From Caballeronia jiangsuensis (lineage in GTDB: Bacteria; Pseudomonadota; Gammaproteobacteria; Burkholderiales; Burkholderiaceae): 64,000 nt of DNA. The notes under the pieces are model-generated. The model saw only the letters and a program-made list of their open reading frames with translations. It did not search any database and was not told the origin of the DNA. The position numbers were made by a program, and so were the translations under genes. Positions 26,919 to 35,584 of this stretch are shown in pieces (position 1 is the stretch's first letter; each line of letters begins with the position of its first letter). The DNA lies in contig JFHF01000012.1 of assembly GCA_000648925.1 (NCBI GenBank), forward strand, positions 62,001 to 126,000. Reading direction: 5' to 3'.

Positions 26919-27665
26919 TCAGGTCCACAGATGTTCGATATCGGTATCGAAGATATAGCCCGCGCCGCGCTCGGTGCGCAACAGCGCCGGTTTCTTCGGA
27001 TCGGTCTCGATCTTGCGCCGCAGCCGCAGAATCTGCACGTCGATGGCGCGATCATAGATGTCATCGAAGGCGCGCGTGCTTTCGAGCAGCTTTTCGCGCG
27101 TGATGATGCGGCCCGGCGCGTTCAGAAACGTGACCAGCAGATTGAACTCGGAATTGGTGAGCGGCACCGTCGATTGATCCGAGGCGCTCAGGCGGCGCGT
27201 GTTCAGATTCAGCGTCCAGCCCGCGAAGCGATACGCGTTCGGCAGCTTGCCGCGCGTGAGCGGCGCGGCGGTCGTCGCGCCCGCGCGGCGCATCACCGCG
27301 CGCATGCGTGCGAGCACTTCGCGCAGCGAGAACGGCTTCACGATGTAGTCGTCCGCGCCGAGTTCGAGTCCCATCACGAGATCGGCTTCGTCCTTGCGGC
27401 CCGTGATGTACATGATCGGCACCTGCCCCTGCGTTTGCATCTGCTCGCGCCAGCGGCGCGCGAGGTCGGTGCCGTCGCCATCGGGCAGGCCGAGATCGAG
27501 TAGCACGAGGTCGTAGCGCTTCGCGGCGAACATGCCGATCGCCTCCTGCGCGCTCGCGGCGCCATCGGCCTTGTAGCCGTGTCCGGAGAGATATTCGATC
27601 AGCAGGATACGCATCGAATGATCGTCGTCGACGACGAGGATGCTGTGTTGCGGCTGCAGAGTCAT
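26919..27665 (-). CDS. OmpR/PhoB-family response regulator
   Basis: A 248-residue regulator with an N-terminal receiver (DDDH acidic pocket at 13-16, phosphoacceptor Asp in LLDLGLPDGDG near 57, Lys in IVKPF at 110) and a C-terminal winged helix (VPLTNSEFNLLVTFLNAPG; TREKLLESTRAFDDIYDRAID; QILRLRRKIETDP; ERGAGYIF). All receiver key residues are present. Its ATG overlaps the kinase stop (ATGA), so the two are a cognate pair. Because tssA follows 38 bases later on the same strand, the regulator is likely co-expressed with tssA and may control this T6SS; the target promoters are not known. Confidence 0.95.
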   Translation of the reverse strand: MTLQPQHSILVVDDDHSMRILLIEYLSGHGYKADGAASAQEAIGMFAAKRYDLVLLDLGLPDGDGTDLARRWREQMQTQGQVPIMYITGRKDEADLVMGLELGADDYIVKPFSLREVLARMRAVMRRAGATTAAPLTRGKLPNAYRFAGWTLNLNTRRLSASDQSTVPLTNSEFNLLVTFLNAPGRIITREKLLESTRAFDDIYDRAIDVQILRLRRKIETDPKKPALLRTERGAGYIFDTDIEHLWT

Positions 27666-29701
27666 GAGAAGTCCTTCAGGGCTGATGCGGCGGCGCGTGC
27701 GAGCGACTCGCGGTCGATGGGCCGGCTCAGGACGACGACACGCGCGGCGAATCCGATGTCGTTCGCGGGCAGGCTGTCGGCGGCGGCGATCACGAGCGCG
27801 AGGTCGTCGTCGGCGTGGGCGGCCGCGTCGTGCGCTTCGTGCGCGTCGGCGTAACCGATCGGCTCGAAGCCCATTTCGGCGAGCCAGTCCTCGCAGCGTT
27901 CGCGCGAGCCGGGATCGGCGTCGATCAGCATGACGCGTTCGCCATTTCCGAGCGATTCGAGCGGTTCGGGGGTTTCGTGACGTTCGTGCGGGGACGAAGA
28001 CACGGGCGCTTTCGTCAACAATGGCAGCACGAGCCGAAAGCGCGTGCCGTCCGGTCCCGTCGCGATGGCGACGCCGCCCTGATGCTCGCACGCGACGCCC
28101 GCGACGATCGCGAGGCCGAGGCCCGAGCCGCCGCCTTTCGCGCGCACGGAAAAGAACGGTTCGAAGAGATGCTGGAGATGTTCGGCGGGAATGCCGGGGC
28201 CGTCGTCTGCGACGTCCACCCACGCGATGGCGCCCGGCGGCGTATCGCCGATGGCGAGCGGCTCGTCCATCGCGAGCGCGCTGCCGACGCGCAGCACCAC
28301 GCGCGAGCGCGCCGCGAGGCTGGCGTTGCTCGCGAGATTCAGCACGGCGCGCACGAGCTGCCCGCCGTGCGCCGCGACGAACAGGCGCGAATCGGCGCCC
28401 TCGAACTCGATGACGACGCCGTTGCGGCACAGCGGCCGCGCAAGCGTGACGCTTTCCCGCACGATCGTCATCAGATCAAGCGATTCGCGCACGCGATCCC
28501 CGCGCCGCGCCGCCAGCAGGATTTCCTCGGTGAGTTCATAGCCGCGCGCCGATGCGGCCTGCACTTCGCGCAGCGGTTTGCGCGCGGCCGAGTCGTGTGA
28601 GAGCCGGTCGCGGGCGATTTCGGCGTAACCGTCGACGGCCGCGAGGATGTTCTTGAAGTCGTGCGCGACGCCGCCCGCGAGCAGCCCGAGCGATTCCATC
28701 CGTCGTCCGCGCTCCAGCCGAAGCGCGAGCTGCCTGCGCTCGCGCACGGTGACGGCCACGAAGAACGTGAGGATCGCGAGCCCGGCCATGTCGATCTGCA
28801 GGTTCCACGCGCTTTCGGCGTTCTCGTAGTGATACGGGCCGAGCTTCATCAGCGTCAGTCCGACGCCGAGCACCGCGGCCGTGCCGAGCGTCGTCGCGGC
28901 GGCGGCCAGTCCGCCGTAGATGGCGGTGCCGGCGAGCAGCAGCGAGACGACCGCGCGCTGCACCTGTTCCGACACATGCAGCGCCGCCGCGCCGAGCAGC
29001 AATGCGACGACCGCGACGCTGCACGCGAGCGCGAAGAGCGGTTCGGCATGACGCGCGTTGCCCGCGTCCGCCGGCGAACGCGCGCGCCACGCGAGCACCG
29101 CCGGCACGAGCACCAGCACCGCGACGCCGTTGCCGACGAAGAGCGTGCGCCATTCGCGCCACCAGCCGTCGTGACCGAGGTCGCTGGCGAGCGTCGCGCC
29201 GAGCATCGACGTGACGCCGATGCCCGCGAGCGGGAGCAGCAGCAGGAAGCGCATCAGGCTCGTGGTGGTGACGATCGTGCCGCCGGCATCGACATAACGC
29301 CGGCCGAGCCACGCGCACAGCGCCACTTCGAGCACGTTCAGCACGCAGAAGCCGAGATCGCTGCGCCATGACGTGCTGCTGAAATCGCCCGTCGCAGCGA
29401 TCGCGATGAACACCGCGAGCAGGTGGATGGGCCAGCGTCGCGGAGCCATCGGCCAGAGTATCGCGATGGCGATGGCCGGCGCGGGCCACGCGATCGCGGC
29501 GAGCGTGCCCGCGCTTTCCAGATGCGCGACGGGCCGCGCGAGCAGATAGCAGAGTATGCCGAGCACGACGGGATCGGCGAACGCGCGCAGCGTGCTCGTC
29601 GATGGCGCGGGTGCCGGTGTCGGACGAGGCAGGTGCGGATCGCGCCCGCTGGTTCCGCGAAAGAGATTCGCTAGAAAGTTCTGCCGGATGGAGAGTGACA
29701 T
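27662..29701 (-). CDS. MASE1-type hybrid histidine kinase with a degenerate receiver
   Basis: A 679-residue membrane sensor. The N-terminal third (about 40-320) holds about eight membrane segments, consistent with a MASE1-like sensory domain. The HisKA box GGVAHDFKNIL has the phospho-accepting His near 347. The ATPase domain has N box LNLASNASLAA, G1 DVADDGPGIP and G2 GGGSGLGLAIV. The C-terminus (about 585-679) is receiver-like (VMLIDADPGSRERCEDWLAEMG), but the expected phosphoacceptor strand reads LALVIAAADSLP and the conserved Lys is replaced (LSRPID), so phosphotransfer there is unlikely. It overlaps the regulator gene and lies 37 bases downstream of a perfect palindrome. Confidence 0.92.
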   Translation of the reverse strand: MSLSIRQNFLANLFRGTSGRDPHLPRPTPAPAPSTSTLRAFADPVVLGILCYLLARPVAHLESAGTLAAIAWPAPAIAIAILWPMAPRRWPIHLLAVFIAIAATGDFSSTSWRSDLGFCVLNVLEVALCAWLGRRYVDAGGTIVTTTSLMRFLLLLPLAGIGVTSMLGATLASDLGHDGWWREWRTLFVGNGVAVLVLVPAVLAWRARSPADAGNARHAEPLFALACSVAVVALLLGAAALHVSEQVQRAVVSLLLAGTAIYGGLAAAATTLGTAAVLGVGLTLMKLGPYHYENAESAWNLQIDMAGLAILTFFVAVTVRERRQLALRLERGRRMESLGLLAGGVAHDFKNILAAVDGYAEIARDRLSHDSAARKPLREVQAASARGYELTEEILLAARRGDRVRESLDLMTIVRESVTLARPLCRNGVVIEFEGADSRLFVAAHGGQLVRAVLNLASNASLAARSRVVLRVGSALAMDEPLAIGDTPPGAIAWVDVADDGPGIPAEHLQHLFEPFFSVRAKGGGSGLGLAIVAGVACEHQGGVAIATGPDGTRFRLVLPLLTKAPVSSSPHERHETPEPLESLGNGERVMLIDADPGSRERCEDWLAEMGFEPIGYADAHEAHDAAAHADDDLALVIAAADSLPANDIGFAARVVVLSRPIDRESLARAAASALKDFS

Positions 29702-29737
29702 GAGCAGTGAACGAGCGGGCAGGGCCGATGTTTTACG

Positions 29738-29756
29738 TCGATGAAGGCTTCATCGA
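29738..29756. promoter_or_regulatory. Perfect 9-1-9 palindrome upstream of the kinase operon
   Basis: TCGATGAAG-G-CTTCATCGA is a perfect inverted repeat 36 bases upstream of the histidine kinase start. It is not followed by a T-run in either direction, so an operator is more likely than a terminator. The remaining intergenic DNA to the next gene (29757-29996) holds no convincing gene; a plus-strand frame there runs out of phase into the following gene and is rejected. Confidence 0.45.
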
Positions 29757-29996
29757 ATGACGATTCCTCCGTGATTATTTCGGCAAAAACAGGGGGAACT
29801 TGAATGGGTAGTTACCGCGCCGGCAACGCTTGCAATTCGCCCGACCGTCGGATAAGGTCACCAGCGCCTTCGGTCAGGACCGCCTGGGCGAGTCGGAAAA
29901 CAGCGCCGCATCGCGTGGTCGAAACATCCCGCGCGGACGCAATGAAAACGGCACATGCGTTCGGACAAGTCATCACCTTCGATGGAAAAAAACGCG

Positions 29997-30938
29997 ATGA
30001 ACGATTCGACCCGCCCGCCGGCGACCGCGATCACGACGAACATCACGTTGCGCGCGGGCATGGAAGAGCCGTTCGCCGCCTGGCAATCCCGTTTCACGCA
30101 TACGGCCACGCAGGCAGCGGGATTTCTCGCACTCGACATCGCGCCGGCGTTCGCGGGTTCATACGACTGGCGGATCATCCATCGATTCCGCTCCCCCGAG
30201 GCGCTCGAAGGCTGGCGCACGTCCGTGCTGCGCGCGCATCTGTTCGCCGAACTCGCACCGATGCGCGATCCCGCGACCGCCGCATTCGACGACGAAACCG
30301 TGCACTCGCTCGATCCGCTTTCGTGCGTCACGGAGGTCATCATGACCGTCGTGGAACCGGGCAAGGAAGGGGTTTTTCGGGCGTGGGCGGAAACCATTCA
30401 GGCGAGCCAGTCGAACTTCCCCGGCTACATGGGAACGCTGGTTCAGGCGCCGGTATCGGATGAGATGCAGTACTGGACGACGCTCGTGCGCTTCTCCACG
30501 CCCGCGCAACTCGATGCATGGCTCGGCTGTCCCGCACGTAAGCAGTTGCTCGAACAGGTCGAACCGCATATTGCCAGGTGGAAAAGCTACCGGATGGCAA
30601 GCCCTTTCGCCGGCTGGTTTCCGGAGACGGGCAAGCGGTCGCCGGCGGCCTGGAAACAGTCGGCGCTCGTGCTGCTCGTGCTGTTTCCGGTCGTGATGCT
30701 CGAACTCAAGTTCCTGAGCCCGCTGCTCGCGGGGCAGCATGTGGCGATCGCCACGTTCATCGGCAATGCGATCAGCGTGTCGCTCGTGTCGTGGCCGCTC
30801 ATGAAGATCGCAGTGCTTTGCATGGGCTGGTGGCTGCGCCCGTCGCCTGCGCGGCGCTGGCGTCGCGAAGCGCTCGGCGCCTGCACCATGCTGACGCTCT
30901 ATATCATCGAACTGGCGATATTCATGCTCGTGTTCTGA
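29997..30938 (+). CDS. Membrane protein with tandem antibiotic-biosynthesis-monooxygenase-like domains
   Basis: A 313-residue protein with two ferredoxin-like ABM-type domains (about 10-105 and 106-205; TNITLRAGMEEPFAAWQSRF and TEVIMTVVEPGKEGVFRAWAE) followed by three membrane segments (about 222-245, 250-275, 285-312). ABM domains form small oxygenase or binding folds, but the fusion to a membrane region suggests a sensor or membrane-linked role. Start at MNDSTRPP (29997) is chosen for GGAAAA upstream; ATGs at 29955 and 29982 are alternatives. It is monocistronic on the evidence visible. Confidence 0.75.
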   Translation: MNDSTRPPATAITTNITLRAGMEEPFAAWQSRFTHTATQAAGFLALDIAPAFAGSYDWRIIHRFRSPEALEGWRTSVLRAHLFAELAPMRDPATAAFDDETVHSLDPLSCVTEVIMTVVEPGKEGVFRAWAETIQASQSNFPGYMGTLVQAPVSDEMQYWTTLVRFSTPAQLDAWLGCPARKQLLEQVEPHIARWKSYRMASPFAGWFPETGKRSPAAWKQSALVLLVLFPVVMLELKFLSPLLAGQHVAIATFIGNAISVSLVSWPLMKIAVLCMGWWLRPSPARRWRREALGACTMLTLYIIELAIFMLVF

Positions 30939-30986
30939 AGCGCGATGTGAACGGTCAGCGCCGCTGCCGTACCGATAATCGAGCGT

Positions 30987-31604
30987 CTACTGCTGCTGAC
31001 GTTTGATGTAGATGCGGCGATAGATGATCGTCCAGACCGTCAGTCCGCCATACACGACGTACCGGACCCACGTGGAGAGCCGGCCCGCGTCCGGCTCGGT
31101 CAGCGCGAGCGTGATCCACAGGCGGGCCAGATTCTCCCCGACGAGGCCGATGCCCCACACGACGGTCATCAGCCGGATGGATCTGGCGAGCGCCGGGCGC
31201 GATTGCCATCGCGCATCGAATTCCGCCTCGCCGCCCTGCTTTTCGCGCGACATCGTCGAGCGCGCGAGATAGAACACGAGCGGCCGCTCGAGAAAGAGCG
31301 AAAGCAGAAACAGCACGCCGATGATCCCGCTCACGGCGGGGTCGCGCGCTTCGCCCATCCAGCGCGACGCGCCGGACAGCAGCACCATCAGCGACATGGC
31401 GATGCCCGCCAGCACCAAAGCGCTCAGCGCGTCGAAGTGCCGGTATCGCACGACATCGATGATCATCCACACGACGAGCGGCACAGCCGAAGCGATGAGC
31501 GCGTCCACCACGCCGTAACGGCCGATCGTGATCCGGTAGGCGAGCGCCGGCAAAGCCACGTTCACGACGAACGCGAGCGCATAACGTGCGGACGGAATCA
31601 TCAT
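30987..31604 (-). CDS. VC0807-family integral membrane protein
   Basis: A 205-residue protein with about six membrane segments, matching the VC0807 family (related to intracellular septation protein A): MMIPSARYALAFVVNVALP at the start, a central SGIIGVLFLLSLFLERPLVFYLAR block and LMTVVWGIGLVGENLAR near the end. Function of the family is not established. Start at the first of two ATGs (31604) after GGGAGAG. It is divergent from the malic enzyme gene across 156 bases. Confidence 0.8.
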   Translation of the reverse strand: MMIPSARYALAFVVNVALPALAYRITIGRYGVVDALIASAVPLVVWMIIDVVRYRHFDALSALVLAGIAMSLMVLLSGASRWMGEARDPAVSGIIGVLFLLSLFLERPLVFYLARSTMSREKQGGEAEFDARWQSRPALARSIRLMTVVWGIGLVGENLARLWITLALTEPDAGRLSTWVRYVVYGGLTVWTIIYRRIYIKRQQQ

Positions 31605-31669
31605 CGATCTCTCCCGGTCATGCCGTTTCTTCCGACGGATCATCGATACGTCCCTGATCCGGGATCGTG

Positions 31670-31697
31670 TTGCGGTATCGGCGCGAACGACTATGCT
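31670..31697 (+). promoter_or_regulatory. Candidate sigma-70 promoter of the malic enzyme gene
   Basis: TTGCGG (31670-31675), a 16-base spacer and TATGCT (31692-31697) lie about 63 bases upstream of the malic enzyme ATG. The match is moderate and rests on pattern only. Confidence 0.3.
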
Positions 31698-31760
31698 TAG
31701 CGATGCATCTCTCCCGACGTTTTCGTGGCATTCCCAGCTCACGTCAAGAAGGAAACGATC

Positions 31761-33386
31761 ATGTCCACGCAAGCCTATGGCTACGATATTCTGCACAATC
31801 CCCGGCTCAATCAGGGTTCCGCTTTTTCGCAGGAGGAGCGCCGGAAATATCGCCTGGAAGGATTGCTGCCGCCCGGCGTGACTTCGCTGGAGATTCAGAT
31901 CGCGCGCACCCATGCGCAACTGTCGAATCTCGACAACGACCTGCAACGATACCTGTTCCTGTCCGACCTGCAGGCGCGCAACGAGACGCTCTTCTATGCG
32001 CTGCTCATGTCGGACCCGGCGACTTTCATGCCGATCGTCTATACGCCGACGGTCGGCGAAGCGTGCCAGAAGTTCGACCATGTGTTCAGGGCGACGCGCG
32101 GTCTTTATGTGCCGATCGACGCGCGCGGCCGCGTGAAGGAATTGTTGCGCAACTGGCCGGAGCAGGATGTCCGCTTCATCGTCGTGACGGACGGCGAACG
32201 CATTCTCGGACTCGGCGATCTCGGCGTCGGCGGCATGGGCATTCCGATCGGCAAGCTCGCGCTGTATACCGCCTGCGCAGGCGTGCCGCCATCGGTGTGC
32301 CTGCCCGTCACGCTGGACGTCGGCACGAACAACGCGTCCCTGCTCGACGATCCGCTCTATCTCGGCCTGCGGCACGAACGCGTGCGCGGCGAGGACTACA
32401 CCGCCTTTGTCGATGAGTTCGTGGAGGCGGTGCAGGCGCTCTATCCGAAGTGCTGCATCCAGTGGGAAGACTTCGCCAACTTCAACGCGGTGCCCTTGCT
32501 CGCGCGCTTCAAGGACAAGGTGTGCACCTATAACGACGATATTCAGGGCACCGCCGCCGTGGCGCTCGCGGGTATCTATGGCGCGCTGCGCATCTCGAAG
32601 CAGAAGCTGACCGACCAGCGCTTTCTGTTTCTCGGCGGAGGATCGGCGGCGACGGGCATCGCCGAACTGATCAGCGCGGCCATGGCGCTGGAGGGTCTGG
32701 ATATCGACTCGGCTCGCAAGCGCAACAGTCTCTTCGACATCAACGGACTGATGGTGCAGTCACGCACCGATCTCGCCGATTTTCAGAAGGTCTTCGCGAT
32801 CGATCATGCGCCGATCGACACCTTCGTCGATGCGGTCCGGACGCTGAAGCCGACGGGCATCATCGGCGTGAGCACGGTGCCGAAGCTCTTCAGTCAGGCG
32901 GTGATCGAAGCGATGAGCGAGATCAACGAGCGCCCGATCATCTTTCCCTATTCCAATCCGACGTCGCGTTCCGAGTGCACGGCGGAAGAGGCGTACCGAT
33001 GGTCCAACGGCCGCGCGATCTTCGCGAGCGGCAGCCCGTTCGAACCGGTGCAGATAGAAGGCCAGCAGTTCGTGCCGGGGCAGGGCAACAACGTCTATAT
33101 CTTTCCCGCGATGGGCATGGCGGTGTTCGCCACGGAGGCCACGCGCGTGACGGAGGACATGTTCATCGTCGCGGCGAAGGCGGTGGCCGAGCAGGTCAGC
33201 GACGAGAGCCTCGACAAGGGCCTCATCTATCCGCCGCAAAGCCGCATCCTGGAGGCGTCGATGCATGTCGCCGCATCGGTGGCGGCGTACATCTTCGATC
33301 ATGGCTTCGCGCGTGTCGAGCGGCCCGCCGATCTCGCCGCGCATATCAAGTCGGCCGCGTATGCGCCGGCTTATCGGCCGCTCTAG
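31761..33386 (+). CDS. maeA: NAD-dependent malic enzyme
   Basis: Oxidative decarboxylation of L-malate to pyruvate with NAD reduction, in the cytoplasm. The 541-residue product carries the malic enzyme blocks: YTPTVGEACQKFDHVF, GERILGLGDLGVGGMGIPIGKLALY with the catalytic Tyr/Lys region, IQWEDFANFNAVPLLARF, TYNDDIQGTAAVALAGI with metal-binding acids, and the Rossmann motif FLGGGSAATGIAEL. The length suits the single-domain large-subunit family (SfcA/MaeA). Start at MSTQAYGYDILHNP after AAGGAAA; ATG at 31725 upstream is not supported. The cofactor call (NAD over NADP) follows family similarity. Confidence 0.9.
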   Translation: MSTQAYGYDILHNPRLNQGSAFSQEERRKYRLEGLLPPGVTSLEIQIARTHAQLSNLDNDLQRYLFLSDLQARNETLFYALLMSDPATFMPIVYTPTVGEACQKFDHVFRATRGLYVPIDARGRVKELLRNWPEQDVRFIVVTDGERILGLGDLGVGGMGIPIGKLALYTACAGVPPSVCLPVTLDVGTNNASLLDDPLYLGLRHERVRGEDYTAFVDEFVEAVQALYPKCCIQWEDFANFNAVPLLARFKDKVCTYNDDIQGTAAVALAGIYGALRISKQKLTDQRFLFLGGGSAATGIAELISAAMALEGLDIDSARKRNSLFDINGLMVQSRTDLADFQKVFAIDHAPIDTFVDAVRTLKPTGIIGVSTVPKLFSQAVIEAMSEINERPIIFPYSNPTSRSECTAEEAYRWSNGRAIFASGSPFEPVQIEGQQFVPGQGNNVYIFPAMGMAVFATEATRVTEDMFIVAAKAVAEQVSDESLDKGLIYPPQSRILEASMHVAASVAAYIFDHGFARVERPADLAAHIKSAAYAPAYRPL

Positions 33387-33400
33387 CCGGAGCGTGTGAA

Positions 33401-34888
33401 TCAGCGATTCGGCAGCGCCGCTGTCGCGATCTCGCTCGCGCTGTCCAGTTGTTCGACATGCCAGCACGTGTCGATCAGCGCGCGCGTCTGCTGCTGCGTG
33501 AGAATGCCGTCGGCCAGATCCGAGAACTTCGTTTCGAGCTGCTGATCGGTCATCGGCACCTGCGTGCTGCCGATCGCGTGCTCGATGTATTTATGCAGCT
33601 TGCGCCCGTCCTTCAACGTGATCGTCATGTCGACCTGTTCCGGCTTGATGTTCGGATCGACGATCGCATTCACCTTGTCGCGCAGTTCGACCGTCTTCGG
33701 GTCGCGCACCTTGGCGTCGCTGAACTGCTTCTCGCCGGCAGCGCCGTCGATGATGGCGATCGCCACCGCGTGATAGATGCTGAACTTGCCTTCGAGCCCG
33801 ATCTGCGGCGTCTTCTTGCCCGTCAACTCGATGACGAGCGGATGCACGCGAAGATCGATGCGCTCGATCTGATCCGCGCTCAGGTGCTCCTGATTGCGTA
33901 GCTGGATCGCCGCATCGATCGACGGATGAATGACGATGCCGCACGCGAAGGGCTTGTACGTGTTCAGCGTCGATTCCCAGTGCGAGCCGAGAGAGTCTGT
34001 GATCTCGCGATAGTCCTGCTTCGTGCTGATCGTGTTGGCCCAGCCGCGTTTCGCTTCGATCATGCCGTCCGAACTCGTGTAGTTCTGGGCTGCGAGCAGC
34101 GCCGCGAAGATGCCGTTCGCGGCGGCGCGCCCCGGATTGAAGCTCTTGTTCATCGAGCCGAAGGACTCGCGCAAACCCACCGGCTGCGATGCGGCGAGGC
34201 CGAGCGCCCACACCATCTGCTCGACGCTCAGTCCCATCAGTTTGCCCGTCGCCGCAGCGGAGCCGAACACGCCGCATGTGCCGGTGATATGCCAGCCGAC
34301 ATCGTAATGATTCGGATACACCGCGTTGCCGATGCGCAGTTCCGTTTCGACGCCCAGCACGAGCGCGTTGAGAAAGTCCTTTCCCGTGACCGGACGATAT
34401 TGCGAGTACGCCAGAATCGCGGACGCGACCGGTCCCGCCGGATGGATGATGGTCTTCAGATGCGTGTCGTCGTAGTCGAAGATATGACTGCTCACGCCGT
34501 TGATGAACGCCGCGTTCATGATGTCGAAGCGCTCGGTGCGGCCCAGCAGATTCGCCTGCGGCGGCCCGGAGAACGGCGTGAGCGCGGCGACCGCGCGATT
34601 CACCGTCTCGTCGTGCGATCCGCCCACGGCGACGCCGACCCAGTTCATCAACGTCCGCACGCCTTCCTTGCGCACCGGCGCGGGCAGATCGCGATAACCG
34701 GTTTTGACGATGAATTCCGCGAGGATGCGCGTGACTCTGGGTGGCCGCGCGTTCGCGCCGCCGCCGGATGATGCGGGTGAGGCGGCGGCGTTGCTCGCCT
34801 GCGCAAACGCCGCGTTGCCGGCCGTCGCCGACGCGAATGCGCCCGCGGCGCTCGTCACGAGAAAGCCACGGCGATCGATGATGGGCAT
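33401..34888 (-). CDS. MmgE/PrpD-family protein with a Tat signal peptide
   Basis: A 495-residue protein of the MmgE/PrpD family (2-methylcitrate dehydratase-like). The body has the family blocks INGVSSHIFDYDDTHLKT, IHPAGPVASAILAYSQYR and NHYDVGWHITGTCGVFGSA. The first 30 residues form a twin-arginine signal (DRRGFLVTSAAGAFASATA, cleavage near AFA-QA), unusual for a family of cytoplasmic enzymes. Start ATG 34888 follows AAGGAGATATG. It converges on maeA (14 bases between stops). The substrate is unknown; a periplasmic dehydratase or isomerase of a carboxylic acid is the cautious guess. Confidence 0.85.
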   Translation of the reverse strand: MPIIDRRGFLVTSAAGAFASATAGNAAFAQASNAAASPASSGGGANARPPRVTRILAEFIVKTGYRDLPAPVRKEGVRTLMNWVGVAVGGSHDETVNRAVAALTPFSGPPQANLLGRTERFDIMNAAFINGVSSHIFDYDDTHLKTIIHPAGPVASAILAYSQYRPVTGKDFLNALVLGVETELRIGNAVYPNHYDVGWHITGTCGVFGSAAATGKLMGLSVEQMVWALGLAASQPVGLRESFGSMNKSFNPGRAAANGIFAALLAAQNYTSSDGMIEAKRGWANTISTKQDYREITDSLGSHWESTLNTYKPFACGIVIHPSIDAAIQLRNQEHLSADQIERIDLRVHPLVIELTGKKTPQIGLEGKFSIYHAVAIAIIDGAAGEKQFSDAKVRDPKTVELRDKVNAIVDPNIKPEQVDMTITLKDGRKLHKYIEHAIGSTQVPMTDQQLETKFSDLADGILTQQQTRALIDTCWHVEQLDSASEIATAALPNR

Positions 34889-35067
34889 GGGACATATCTC
34901 CTTGTGCGGGCGGTCCGCCGGAGCGGAAGATGTGATCCGCGAGCAAGTATCATTCCGCGCGAGGACAGGCATCGAGGGTTTTCCCCGATGCCCGCCCGTG
35001 TCGATTAACACTGCGATGCATCGTCGTAGAGATGTGTCCAGTTTCCCACGTCGAAGGAGAACCCAGC

Positions 35068-35514
35068 ATGACTACCGGCACCATCCGACTTCACCGTGTC
35101 TTGCGCACGACGCCCGAACGCCTCTATCGCGCGTTCCTGGAACCCGATGCGATCGCAAGATGGCTTCCGCCTTATGGCTTCACCTGTCAGGTCCATCATA
35201 TGGATGCACGTCAGGGCGGAACCCACAAGATGTCGTTCCGCAACTTCGGCACGGGCAACGGCCATTCGTTCGGCGGCGAGTATCTCGAACTGGTGCCCTT
35301 CGAAAAGATCCGCTACACGGACCGCTTCGACGATCCGAACCTGCCCGGAGAGATGCAGGTCACCGTCTCGTTGCGGCAGGTGTCGTGCGGAACGGAACTG
35401 AGCATCGTGCAGGAGGGCGTGCCCGAAGTCATTCCGGTGGAGATGTGCTATCTCGGCTGGCAGGAGTCGCTGGTGCAACTGGCAAGGCTCGTCGAGCCCG
35501 AGATTCCCGACTGA
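35068..35514 (+). CDS. SRPBCC (AHSA1-like) family protein
   Basis: A 148-residue START/Bet v1-like fold protein of the AHSA1-like group: RVLRTTPERLYRAFLEPDAIARWLPP at the N-terminus, then FGGEYLELVPFEKIRYTDRFDDP and a C-terminal CYLGWQESLVQLARLVE helix. Such proteins bind small hydrophobic ligands or act in stress responses; no specific role can be given. Start ATG follows AAGGAGA. It is divergent from the MmgE/PrpD gene, with about 180 bases between. Confidence 0.85.
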   Translation: MTTGTIRLHRVLRTTPERLYRAFLEPDAIARWLPPYGFTCQVHHMDARQGGTHKMSFRNFGTGNGHSFGGEYLELVPFEKIRYTDRFDDPNLPGEMQVTVSLRQVSCGTELSIVQEGVPEVIPVEMCYLGWQESLVQLARLVEPEIPD

Positions 35515-35584
35515 CGACGACTGCGACCGATCGGCTAAGATACTGCGCCCCGCATCATCAATTCATTAACGTGGAGTGCTTTTC

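Noticed and set aside
25253..27064. Alternative minus-strand frame across tssA
   Set aside because: Arg-rich frame-shifted reading; the TssA frame has the family domain.
29804..30463. Plus-strand frame before and inside the ABM protein gene
   Set aside because: Arg-rich and out of phase with the ABM domains; no ribosome site.
31761..33386. NADP-type malic enzyme with phosphotransacetylase domain
   Set aside because: The protein is 541 residues with no C-terminal phosphotransacetylase extension.
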